A model generated the notes under the pieces. That model saw only the letters and a program-made list of their open reading frames with translations, did not search any database and was not told the origin of the DNA. Shown in pieces: positions 11,782 to 22,597 of a stretch of DNA of 64,000 nucleotides. Numbering within the stretch: the first letter of the stretch is position 1; each line of letters begins with the position of its first letter. This stretch comes from Helicocarpus griseus UAMH5409 (Eukaryota > Ascomycota > Eurotiomycetes > Onygenales > Ajellomycetaceae). Location: assembly GCA_002573585.1 (NCBI GenBank), contig PDNB01000009.1, positions 186,001 to 250,000 on the forward strand, in the 5' to 3' direction. Made by a program: the position numbers and the translations under genes.

Positions 11782-14059
11782 TTAAGCGATGTAATCCTCC
11801 AAAACCGCTTTCTCGATACCGAATCGTTGCGCCAAAGTCACCCATGAACCGGTATAGACTAATGTCCTAAACGCTCTTGAGTCCGCATCATCACCAAATG
11901 CTCTACCCAATGCGCTCTCGACTACATCCCAATCTACAAAACCTAGACCTTCAACAGCCTCGCGCGTCAAAAGTTCCTCAAACATACGGTGCAACGGGCC
12001 ATTTTTCGGCCACCTGGCTGGTGCTAAGAAAGGGTGCTTTCTGCGTTGGTATAGCTCATCAGTGATGTATGGCCGGACCGCCTCGCGCAGGATCCATTTC
12101 TCAGTAAAGGATTGCAACGCCGAGCCGGCATTCTTCCAAATTGCACCCTGATCCTGGCCTTCCGCTGTCTGCTGGGGTGTATACGCGATTTTGACGCTCG
12201 GAGGGAGGTTGTTAACGTATTCAACAAGGTGATGGTCCAGGAAGGGCGTACGTGCCTCAACGCTATGGGCCATTTCGGTGCGGTCCCCTAAGCATGAGAG
12301 AAGGACGTTGGCCAAAGACGTCTTGTTCCACAGGTAGAGTGATGTATGAAGTGGATGCCACTTTGAACGCATCTTGGCCCGGACTTCAAGGGAGTGGGAC
12401 TCAATAACTGTCTTCCGACAGTTAACCCCCTGATTACTTTGGCGCACCCACGGCGCGAAAATCTCCGTGGACGGATGACAGAACATTAGAGTCTCAGGCA
12501 TCGATGATCCGTTGAAGTCTGCAAAACATGGATTGTCCTTTTGTTCACCATGTTGGGAGATTCCAATGCCACTGAAAATTTTATTCATTTCTGCAACAAC
12601 TGATTTTTGCAGATGCTCGCGTAATTCGTCGTTGGATGCGAGAGGAGAGTCAGGCTGTGATAAGTCAGGTTCTAACAGGAAGTCCTGTGGATAGTAGGGA
12701 TAACCGGCAAAGTGCTCATCGGATCCCTCGCCTGTTAAGACAACTTTGACCCCATTCTCTTGCGGGAGTGTCGACAGTGCAAACTTGGCTACGGAGTTAA
12801 GATCGTAATGGTGGTGCTCGCAGTGGTATGCTGTGTCTGCAAAATGTTCTGCTAGTGTGGCCTCATCAACATCTTTTTTGATTGTTTCAACACCCAACCA
12901 TTTGGCCGTTCTATCAGCAATATCTAATGGTGATCGTCTTAGCAAGCAGTATAATTTTTTGTAGGACTTAATATTGTCCTTACCAGACTCGTCATAACCA
13001 GTATTCGATGGAAACTGTACGCTAAAGCACGCCACCCGCGTTGTCGCTGATTGATTGCCTATCTTGACATGCTGCTTTTTCGCAAGCTGTGTTACGATCC
13101 CGGCCACAGCTGAGGAGTCTATGCCGCCAGAGAGATATACGCCAACGGGAACGTCTGCTCGCAGTCTTAGTCGGATAGACTCGACAAGTCGCTCGCGAAC
13201 TCCAATAACCATTTCATTGATCGTACGAGTTTCGGGTTTGGTCTACCCTTTGTTAGTTATGTTAACTTCAACAAGTAAAGAGCTTTACCTTGTCTGAATA
13301 ATCCCCGTCCCAATACTTGTGAGTTTCGAGACCCCTCTCAGAAATTTCCAGCCAGTGTCCGGGCAGGACCTTCTTCACCCCCTTAAAGGATGTCCTGTCA
13401 TCTATCATCCAACCGCCTTGTATAATAGACGCAACGTCCCATTTGGGCTTCCAACCTAGAGGAAGGAACGCTTTTGCCTCAGCGGCCAGCAGAATTCTAT
13501 TCCCAACAACTGTCCAGACCAGCGGCTTAATACCGAACCTATCTCTTCCCGCGATTACTTTCTTGCTCCCCTCGCGGCTATCATATAGAACAAACGCGAA
13601 CTCGCCTCGTAAATGCTTAAAGAATTCCGGGGACCCGTAGATCTTGTAGAGAGCCAAGACCAGCTCGCTGTCGCTTTCACCACTGAATTGGTAGCCGTGC
13701 ACAACTGCGCATAGGCCCCGGAGCCGATCGTGATCGTAAATCTCGCCGTTGACGATAGCATGGATTTGTCCGTCGTCACTTGTAAGAGGCTGTGAACCAC
13801 TGGGGGAGAGATCGTTAATGGAAAGCCGGCAGTGACCAAGGCCAACGCTGCCATCGGGGCTGACCCAGACACCAGACTCGTCCGGTCCGCGATGGTTTAT
13901 TTTTTCAATAGAGGCTTGAAGTTTGGAAGTGAGGGATTGACTGGCGGAGTCAACAATGGCACCATTGGTATGACCGTTGGTATAGTGGTCTGTGCAGCCA
14001 TTGATATTTCCGTTTGTATGGGCCTGAGGCAGGGCAATACTTGCCGTAATTCCGCACAT
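11782..14059 (-). CDS. Asparagine-synthetase-type amidotransferase (class II glutaminase + ATP-dependent synthetase)
   Basis: Predicted to hydrolyse glutamine and pass the ammonia to an ATP-activated carboxylate. Exons 14059-13289, 13242-12984 and 12923-11782 give 723 aa. The protein begins MCGI, so the catalytic Cys2 nucleophile is present; HRGPDESG and NGEIY complete the glutaminase site. The synthetase half has the PP-loop SGGIDSS (residues 295-301) and the second conserved loop LTGEGSDEHFAGYPYY, so both sites look competent. The second intron is only 60 nt and has no stop in frame: retained, it would add a 20-residue Lys/Leu-rich insert, while spliced it restores the family sequence YDESDIADR. 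A housekeeping asparagine synthetase is possible, but the position beside a P450, cytochrome b5, regulator and PKS suggests a pathway amidotransferase. A TCCGGCCCG motif lies about 290 bp upstream of the start. Confidence 0.9.
12924..12983 (-). other. 60-nt in-frame intron inside the amidotransferase gene
   Basis: On the minus strand the segment begins GTAAGG and ends CATTAG. Its length is divisible by three and it contains no stop, so frame-based gene finding would read through it. Removing it joins DES to DIADRTAKWLGV with a split Asp codon, which matches the compact loop normal in this family. Confidence 0.8.
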
Positions 14060-14945
14060 ATTGAATAGAATGTGTTGAACGAAGAGAACGTAATTTGCAG
14101 TGCCCTTTGGTGAAATGAATCTGTTGGACTGAGGAACCCAACGGATATAGAACCCCTATAGAAAAGGGGCAAACCAATTCTATTTGGGATTCGTTGGTTG
14201 CTCAAGTCCATATAACAACAATCCCTCACGCAGCCGATCCATCCGGTCTGAATATTGGCATGGTCATGGTCCGACATGGCCGGGCGATTTTCTGATTTCG
14301 TGCTATGCTTAGATGGGCTGGGGCTGAAGCTGGCCATTACCTCAAGGCTTCTCCGGCCCGCGCCAGATTTGGAAACCCGAATATAGCTAGCTGTAGACCA
14401 ACTCGCCGAGTTACCTAATTTGCTCCGCGATTTTGTCAAGCTATCCCATTAAGGCTTGGTACTAATTAGATATCTGTATCGCAGTGCTTCTTGGTCCACT
14501 TGACCGTTAGTGAGTAGTTCTGGGATTCTCGGATATGCGGATTGTTGCACCATGTCCCCTTACTTTTCCTCAATGTTCTGGGAATGCAAGATCCTCGGCC
14601 CAGGTAAATATCTGGGTGATGAGAAGCATTGTTAGACAGGCAAATGTCTCTGCACGTACCCAGGATCTTCTGATTATCTGAACATCACTGGGTTTGGAAG
14701 GCTTAGTCATGACTAAGCAAGTAAGGAGTAGTTACACCGCTCCATCACCGAGCAATAAATACGTTCCTTTGATATATGGCGAGTGAAGTACAAATTCGTC
14801 GCTGAAAACTACCGCATGGCACAGCCTATATTTGAGCAATGCACAGCATCCAAACCAACATAAAATCTCTTCAAAACCAAAATACATGAGGTGTTTAGAT
14901 TAGCAAGGGTCGCTATAAGCCTGCAATCCAATTATTCAAAAACAA
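14060..14945. other. Amidotransferase promoter and P450 3' flank
   Basis: Non-coding. It holds a TCCGGCCCG element at 14352-14360 that also occurs in the P450/cytochrome b5 promoter. Frames of up to 180 codons crossing 13897-14439 are mostly antisense shadow of the amidotransferase start and show no domain. Confidence 0.4.
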
Positions 14946-16696
14946 TCACTCCTTGCTTTCAGAAGCCTTTGGCCACTCCGTCCGCTTTATGGGACTGGCG
15001 TAGAAATTCAACGGTCGGATAACCAAAAATTCCGGATCATACACCACTGCCTCTGTCGACGCGTCTTCAAAGCGATAATGATAGACAAGCTCTGCTAGAA
15101 CCATCTTTACCTCCATCAAAGCAAGGTTAAATCCGACACAACCTCTCCGTCCAGCAGCGAAAGGGGTATAGATCCCTTTCTTCATCGCCCGGCCAGCCAT
15201 CCCCTCCTCCATCCACCTATCTGGACTAAATATCCCCGGATTATCCCAGTGCGCTGGGCTCTTATGCATACTTGGAAAACACGGGATTACCACGGAGCCA
15301 GCAGGAATCAAGTACCCTCCTGGCAGCACCACGTCCCTTTTCGCATTTCGTGCTGTCTGGAAGCTTGGGCTATGCATTCGTTGCGTCTCCTTGACAAAGC
15401 AGTCTAGAAACTTCATAGCATGCAACTCATCGTGTGTCCACGCCCTTTTCCCATCTGCACCGTGATCTATTAGTTCTTGAAGTAACCGTTCCTGGTTTCC
15501 CGGGTATTTAACAAGCGAATAGATTGACCATGACAGCAGCGAGGCACTGGTTACAAACCCAGCGCCTAGCAGAACCACCACGTTTCCTAGTAGAATTTCC
15601 CGTGGTAGCCCTTCGCCCTTCTCGTCTCTCGCGCGGGAGAGAAAGTCCGCTACACAAGACGCCCTTAGCGATGCTGCTGGGTCCTGAAGGGGGAGAGGCT
15701 CCCCACCGGATGTTACACATTCGTCCAATGCCTTCTCCACCGTGTCGAAAAGATCGTTCCGCACTCTGCGAAGTCGAGCTGGTTCACCAAAAGGCAATTG
15801 GCCATACCACTTTGGGCGCAGTGACGTTTTCTTCATCAGTTTTAGATATTCTCCGAAAAGCCGGATAGCAAGTGTAGGAGGCGTGTTGAGAGCTTTGAAA
15901 TGTTCCAGATCTTGCCCCACAACAACACGCCAGATGACTTGTCCGCCCATTTTGAACATGTACTGATAGACGTTGAAGGCCAATTCGCGTTCTGATAGCT
16001 CATCAAGGACAGGAAAAATGGACCGCGCTGCGGATTGGACTAGTGGTGCGTGATGCGCCATTGCTCTCGGTGAGAGGGCGGGCGGGACAAATTTATGGCT
16101 TAATGGAAACGCCGGCGATGCGCTGTCACAGGTGAAAAGGGCGGTCTGCTCGTTCATGTAGAAAAGTGGATGTGAAGAGTCAGATGTCGTCTTCGTGAAG
16201 AAGTCGCCTTCACGCAGCACATGTCGGGAGATGTCTGGGTCGTTCGTGTGGTAGATTGTGGTTCCCATATTGACGGTTTTAATCATCGGACCGTAACGCG
16301 CAAATAACCGGTCATAATTTCCAAGTGCATCTGGATATATCTCATAGTGATTGCCAACGAAAGGAAGAGGTCGTGGTCCAGGGGGAGGCCGAATTGAAGC
16401 GTCTTGGGACACCCGCAGTTCTACTGGACTTGCAGACGACTTGATGGCTTCTAAAGAGAATAGCCCACCTCCTTCGTTGCTATGAAAACATATTGCTACA
16501 GAAATTGACAGAAATTGTTAGTATTGAAAACACACGTCGAGGCAGGCGAGTATCTGAGAGTCTTACAGTCTGAATCCGCGAACGAAAATAATCGCCCGAG
16601 GCTTGACTTGAGGTTTTGGACCGTCTCGAAGGAAGAGAGGTCAACTTTCTGACACCGCTCTGCGGCGCTATGCCCTACGTAAAACATTTGATACAT
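14946..16696 (-). CDS. Cytochrome P450 with a non-membrane N-terminal extension
   Basis: Haem-thiolate monooxygenase. Exons 16696-16567 and 16495-14946 are joined over a 71-nt intron with a TACTAAC branch site and CTGTAG acceptor, giving 559 aa. The haem-binding motif FAAGRRGCVGF places the axial Cys at about residue 496. KETQR provides the ExxR, and the I-helix reads GAGFVTSAS rather than the usual acidic-Thr-Thr form. The proline hinge PPPGPRPLPFVGN begins near residue 80. Before it there is no transmembrane helix. Instead there are about 75 mostly polar residues (SAAERCQKVDLSSFETVQNL onwards) that look like a small folded domain. The long single frame alone would start at a GTG, so the upstream exon with a true ATG is preferred. 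It is divergent from the cytochrome b5 gene, a natural electron donor. Confidence 0.88.
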
Positions 16697-17220
16697 GTTG
16701 ATAAAGTAGGCAGGCTATCGTGAAAAAGCAATGGTATGCTACTCTGCGTGGTAAGTGTCGACAAGGCCTATCAGCTATTAGTAGGTGTTGCTACTGATAA
16801 CAGCCGCATAGTTCGACAAAAGACATGTTCTCTTCATCGGGTGCTGAATATTGCGCATGAAAGGAATACAAGCTCATAGATCGTCTAAATCCATAAGCTT
16901 GTTCCGGCCCGAATAGTTTTGGTGAAGCATTCTGACAACTGACAAATGCCGCAACCCGGTTTATCCCTAATGGGAACGGGCCGAGACCGAATTCGAAAAT
17001 CTTTTAAGAACAAGTTCAAACCAACCCGCTGAAAGACATAACGGGACATTGCTGAACTGAGAAATGGCAGACATGGAATTCTGGGGCGCACGTGTTGGAG
17101 TCAACTAAAATACTTTATGAGCTGGCCACACAAACGACCTTCCATTCCCCTGGGTCCTGGAATTTGTGTACAATTATGACCTAACACACCGTGAGAAGCG
17201 GATTCAATCACAACGAGGAT
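16697..17220. promoter_or_regulatory. Divergent promoter of P450 and cytochrome b5 genes
   Basis: A 524-bp region between two genes transcribed away from each other. It contains TCCGGCCCG at 16903-16911 and, in reverse orientation, TCGGCCCG at 16977-16984. The former is identical to a site upstream of the amidotransferase gene. CGG/CCG-type elements are typical targets of Zn2Cys6 factors such as the one encoded at 22598, but the link is inferred. Confidence 0.45.
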
Positions 17221-17962
17221 ATGACGGGCTCAAAGAAGCAAGACACCATCACTCTGGCGCAGCTCGAAGCACATAGCGTAGAGCAAGACCTGTGGATAGC
17301 CGTACATGGCAGAGGTAAGCGCAGCGCGTCTTCTTCATTGGAATTTTTAAAAATGAACGCAAGAGCAGTCCCAATATGAGGCTTTCTTAAGGCGACTGCT
17401 GATTACATCTTTGGCAGTTTACAATCTCACGTCTTTCGCCAAAGATCACCCGGGCGGCATCGAGGTTCTCAAAACATGTGCGGGGACCGATGGCAGTGAA
17501 ACATACGATTACGCCGGGCACAGTTCTGATGCTATAAACACGATGCAACAATTTCTCGTCGGAAGCTTGGAAAATCATATAAGCAATTCAGAACAGCGTG
17601 GCGGAGATTTGAATAATCGCGCTGAAACGATGACTACTGAGAGCACCATCGTACCGAAAAGCGCTATTTTGATAAACCCTGACATAGCCGCTCGTATATC
17701 CTTATTGATGGCTGGTTTAGGCGTGGTTGCTGGGTTGTACTGGTATTTGAATGGTAGCGTTATTGCTTGGAAGCCATATATCGGGCTCAACCATGGCGGA
17801 ACGGCAAACGTTGTCTATGTTTTTCTGAGCGGCTTGGTGGTGGCTTCATTGTTGAGTTCTGCGGGTTTCGCGTTTTTGTACACCCAGTTCAGCAAGACGC
17901 TGAAGCATGAAGAAGATGTGTTTTCTTACCCGCCTGTTATTCCACGGAGAGTAGGGAGATAA
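17221..17962 (+). CDS. Membrane-anchored cytochrome b5
   Basis: Small haem protein that passes electrons to P450s, desaturases or hydroxylases. Exons 17221-17314 and 17418-17962 give 212 aa; the intron joins HGR to VYNLTSF. The b5 haem domain occupies about residues 10-85, with axial ligands in DHPGG (His42) and YAGHSSDA (His66). Two hydrophobic segments follow at about residues 98-118 and 136-160, then a basic tail, which suggests anchoring in the endoplasmic reticulum membrane facing the cytosol. The first in-frame ATG is at 17221; an earlier in-frame codon is only GTG. It is the divergent partner of the P450 gene, so a dedicated redox role in the same pathway is plausible. Confidence 0.9.
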
Positions 17963-19259
17963 GACGCTGTCTCAGCTGGTATTTAAAATAAAGAGTTGAT
18001 TGAAGTTTAGCGTCTCCGTGAACAGTTGCTTTACTGCGTAATGTTAATCGCGTAGAATTAGGCGCAGACGCGATAGAGATGACTGATGACTAATCAGGAG
18101 CGCGACGATATCAAAAAGCCACCACCATGCAATCCATTCACCCCGCCAACCACCCCTTAAATACTTGAGAAATGTGTACCCTTTCAACCAAGGACCTCGG
18201 GTGGCCAAGTGTTAGGGGGCTTCACAATGTTGACCCTTCCGCCCCTCAGTATTCCCGCACCTTTGATGGTCCGCTAAGCATGCGATAAAGCTCAGGTCAA
18301 ACCTCAAGATGGAAGGCTTCGAGAGGGCGGCATTATCAGCTGGCTGGCATTGGTTGTAAGTCCCAGGTAAGTTCACTCCCCCCAGTTTTCTTTTTGTATC
18401 GTTCTTTTGTGTTTTTGGTTCAGCTGGTAAGGGTTGAACTGCTGTGCTGTTGTTGGATGGGTTGGGGGGGTGTTTGCATCCAGCCTCCTTTGCACATCTG
18501 TGAGCCGGGATCGAGGAGGAAAGGTACTCCACGCTTCCGATTCTGGTTTACTGGACCCTGGAGGCTGCGGGTTCGAACCGGGCCTTGGCCTCGTTTTTTA
18601 TGCGCTCGTATTTTCTGTGAAACAGCACTATTCACTGGCTCTGCGAAAGGTGCGGCTGTAAGGAGTCAGGCCTAGGGACAATTTCTCCCCGACTTTAATA
18701 TGACGATTTTGAATACCCTGTGTTTTTGGTCTGCAGATAGACTCTCCGTTTAGACTGGTTACACCGCGATGGGAAAGCCTAAACGAGGCATGGCTTTCAA
18801 TGCGAGTTCCAAAAAAACCTGTTCTACAGAAGGTATGAAATTCTGCATTTATATCTTTCTTTCAGCCTTAACACTGCTACTATGGCTATTTTATTTTTGG
18901 AAGATACTATATGGTCAAATACGAATCGGAACCAAACCATCCACAAGTTCGATGCTCAAAGGGCTCGAGGAGGGTAAGTGGGAAGCTTGGTAGCTAAGCT
19001 CTCCCAATTGCTACTATGGCAGCTATGAGACGATATTTAGAGTCTGAATAGAAACTATACGGACTATATAGCGGTGGTGATCACAACTATAATTGCTTTT
19101 CTCCATTTGCAATTATTTCAGGAGGCTAGCTAGGAAGCCTGGGGTTTGTACCAACATAAACACATCGTCACAATCCAAGCATGCGTGCTGTTCCCAACAA
19201 TCTCAGCTTGGAGTGTGGCAACTAAGTCTGCAGGCTGCCGTATCCTGAAGCAACGTGAA
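17963..19259. other. Intergenic, no secure gene
   Basis: An open frame at 18769-18993 encodes 74 aa with one hydrophobic segment (IFLSALTLLLWLFYFWKIL). It has no family resemblance and is not called. A palindromic GGTTCGAACC at about 18570 resembles a tRNA T-loop but lacks matching stems. Confidence 0.4.
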
Positions 19260-19774
19260 CTACTTTTTCCCCGCTGCGGCATCCCTTGCCTTCCGCGCCT
19301 CCGCCGCGCCCTCCCCATCAATGGCGGAAACCTCAATCTCCACCCGCATCCCCGGAAGAGCCAGCTTTTCCACGCCAACACAAGTCCAGATTGGCTGGTG
19401 GTCCGGCATCCACTTCTTGAAATTCTCAATCATATGCATGAGAGCATCGTGGCTGATATCGACGTGGTACGAGTTGACACGGAAGACCTGAGACCAACCC
19501 TGGCCACCGGCGTCTTTAAGATTATAGTCGACGTTGCTGAAGGCTTGATCGATCTCTTCGTATAGATCCGTTTTCATCTCGCCTGAGAAACAATCCCAGC
19601 CGCCTAAAAGCAGAGGCTGGTTAGTAAGGTTGGGACTTCCGAGCGGAAGAGGGCATGCATACCTTGTCCAGCACATTCAATGCGGTCCCCGACACGAACA
19701 GCTTGATTATATCTGTGCTTCTCTCGTAAAATGGGGCCCTGGTCGGGGTAGGCGTAATATTGAAGCTTAGACAT
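19260..19774 (-). CDS. RidA/YjgF-fold protein
   Basis: Member of the RidA/YjgF/UK114 superfamily, trimeric proteins whose best-known members hydrolyse reactive enamines and imines. Exons 19774-19663 and 19603-19260 give 151 aa. Family traits are the N-terminal strand region ending VGDRIECAGQGGWD, the central helix EEIDQAFSNVDYNLKDAGG, and the C-terminal strand PGMRVEIEVSAID. In canonical RidA a substrate-binding Arg lies in a PARSC segment; here the aligned stretch reads PIWTCVGV, so that Arg appears to be missing. Canonical deaminase activity is therefore not supported, and it may be a divergent pathway enzyme or binding protein. It sits between the cytochrome b5 and the AflR-like regulator; cluster membership is likely but not proven. 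Confidence 0.85.
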
Positions 19775-22597
19775 GGTGGAAAGGAACTGGAAACTTGTGT
19801 GAAATGGTTTGGTTGGGTTCCGGTGTAGCTTGAGAAAGTAGGCTGTAATTGAGACCGGTTGGAAAGGCGACCGGACTTCAACAGCAGTTGTGACTGAAGA
19901 CTTGATAACTCAGGGCTTTTGTATCTCAGCACGAAAAACTATCCGTTTGCAGAGACTGACAACAACTTGTGGACCCTGGTGTTTCTTCCCGGCAGAATTT
20001 CAAGATCCCCGCAGGCACCCATACCAGATATGTTCCGACGCATGGGGTGCCGATTGGCGGGAACTCCTTATTTGGTTTGAGCCCGAACTGTAACCGAAAA
20101 AGCGGGAGTTGACCTATTCTGTTCGGCCATCCAACAATCGATGCAGCGCCGAAAGAGACTGGCAAATGTAGGCTGGTTTGCTGCCATTCCGTTTCTGCCT
20201 TCCGAGCTCCTTGCTAGGATTGTTATGATCGTTGACAAAATTAGAAGAACCCCATGGCGCCTTTTTCGGAATTTCCATTTCAACAACCCAGAACACTGAG
20301 AATCAACGAAATGCTCAGCACCAACCCTGGTCAAACCCACTTACAATGCCACAGTTGAATTATCTTTGCGCTGCGGACAGGGGGTAAGTTTAGGTCCCAG
20401 CCCTAAGCCATGGCAAAACTGCCACCGTGCAGTCTCCAATGGAGCTCAAAAAGCCTCCTTCCTTCTATGAACCTCACAATTGAATTGGAAATGAGTTAAA
20501 ATTCTCTTTTTCAGGTTTCATTAACTATCTCCAAGTTGAAGATATGTCTGTGAGGTTAACATCCGAGAGCTGAATGGCATATGATGCCGTTGGTGGCTTG
20601 GCGACAACGTGCCAAAGGGCGCTTCGTATTTATCCTCCCAGTTCCCTGAGGTTCACGACGACCTTTTGGCGAGTACGAAGTTGCAGTCGGACGAAAACAC
20701 GTTGAGAATGTGGCTTGCCAATGGCATATACGCAGCTTGATCTCATGCAAGCACGATGTCCGTCTCTTTCTCGAATGATCAGCGACATTGATCTGGTGGG
20801 CGTAGCTTGGCAGTACTACTAAGTAACCGGGGGGTGGGTGTGGGAGCCGCAAATAGCAGTTTCAGCAGCCTCAGTAGGACTGTAGCAGGCCCCTCATGCA
20901 GACGATCAGCCAAACGCTAAAGAAAACATCAACGGTTTCTATAATGACTGTGTATTTAACGCAGCGTACTATTCACTGCATGTTATCACCTCAAACGCCG
21001 AAAAGCCATGCATGATACTATCCTTGCCGTCTGTATATCAGCCTCACCGTGCCCTCACCTTCTTTTCCTATGAGAGAGGTGGGTATAGGACTGTGAGCAG
21101 TGACCCGTCTAGAACAAGTAGTAGCCTGAACCTATGCCATTAGATGTTTCCATAGACCGGGGCCCTGGAAAGTGCTTCTCGGCCCCTGAGCAACGCAGCT
21201 GAGTCTGTTGCCTACGACGCACCCAGCCCCCAATCATCTGTTGACGGATATACTTAAAATATCAAACTTTGCTACTGCGCCCAGGAACCTTCTTAGCACG
21301 TCGAACCTTAAAGACCTGAAGTTAGATAGAGTTTCCACTCGTTTGTATCAGCTTCGGCATGCCAAGCTGCCTTGTTACTCCTTCATCCGCGAAGGCCATT
21401 CTGGATGGGAGCGCCAAAACGCCATAGAACCCTGAGTTGCGTCAGGTAAACAAAAAGGGTCATATTGGCCGAGCTGTTCAAGGAGATGGCCGAAAGCCTC
21501 AATTATTGAGTGTGCTGAGCAGTGTTCAGAATGAGTTACAGCGTCCTTGAGAACTGTCTATAACAGCAATATGTACATGTACATACGCTTTTCGGCAACA
21601 ATTCACCTTGTTTGTGGAGACATAGAGCGTAAGGGTATCCCTATCGTAAATGGTAGTCCAGCTTCACATCGGAAACAATGGATGGGCTGGGCAGGAGGCT
21701 AGTCAAGGAGCTACCTCAACAAACCAAAGACGATCCACAGAACGTACTGACGAGTTATACTTAGTATTCTTAATAATCAGCAACGCAATGGCAGTACAGA
21801 AACTAGAAACGTAAATCAGCCAACGAAAAGATAGAAACATAAATTTATCGGATAAAGAGGCGGACGAACCAAAGACAAACAAAGGAATTGGATGAACGGT
21901 GGAAGAAACGAGCTGCCGAATCGGAGGAGGTGAATCAGAACGACATCAATTGACGAAACTGCAGGGGGCCTAATCATAGTAAGAATATCAAAATGTATGG
22001 AGTAAATATAAAAGCATAACATGAAGTTCAACTTGACGGAAACTATGATTCATGAATATACTACCACAACGGAGTTTGATATCAAGAGAGCCACGAATAT
22101 TACAACGTCCACGGGTGTGTGAAAGTCATGAATATCTCCGTTTCCTGTGAAACAGACAGCAAGTTTTTGGCTGAAAGCCTCCCTATCACGAATCGAACCC
22201 CGAATGACGAGATGTACTAACAGCAGGAGAAATCCGGCACTTCGTATTTAGGATTCATTCCAGCATCCAATCTCTTAAAGCTCTGCAATCTCCCAATACG
22301 CCAGCCCGCTAAAATCCAGCAGCCTTGGGTACAAGCATTCTCAAGCCCTGGCTAGTGGGGCTGCGCCTGTATGATCCACAAAACGTCGGATAGACTGGCG
22401 GGGTCCGTATGCATGGCCAAGACATAATGGTTGACGAGAGCTCGTGGTAAATTTAGTCTTGTGAATCTTTGAGATATGTTTCCTTTGGACTTGTATAGCT
22501 GGAGAAGAGGCTCTTAAAAAGTATTCTCATAAAAAAGGACAGCTGTTTTCATATTGTTTTCAATTTGACGTGATTACCCCATTTCTGAGAAACGGCA
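19775..22597. other. Gene-poor 2.8-kb stretch inside the putative cluster
   Basis: No protein family could be recognised in any frame. A palindromic ATGTACATGTACAT occurs near 21571-21584, related to copies elsewhere in the window. Stretches near 21780-22200 are AT-rich and broken by stops in all frames, consistent with decayed sequence. Confidence 0.4.

Noticed and set aside
18560..18590. GGTTCGAACC resembling a tRNA T-loop
   Set aside because: The flanking bases do not form a 5-bp T-stem and no D-arm or acceptor pairing could be found upstream.
18769..18993. 74-codon frame with one hydrophobic segment
   Set aside because: A single short frame with no family resemblance or flanking exons; too weak to call.
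22185..22215. GGGGTTCGATTC on the minus strand
   Set aside because: It looks like box B but the 3' side does not pair with the 5' side, and no upstream tRNA arms are visible.
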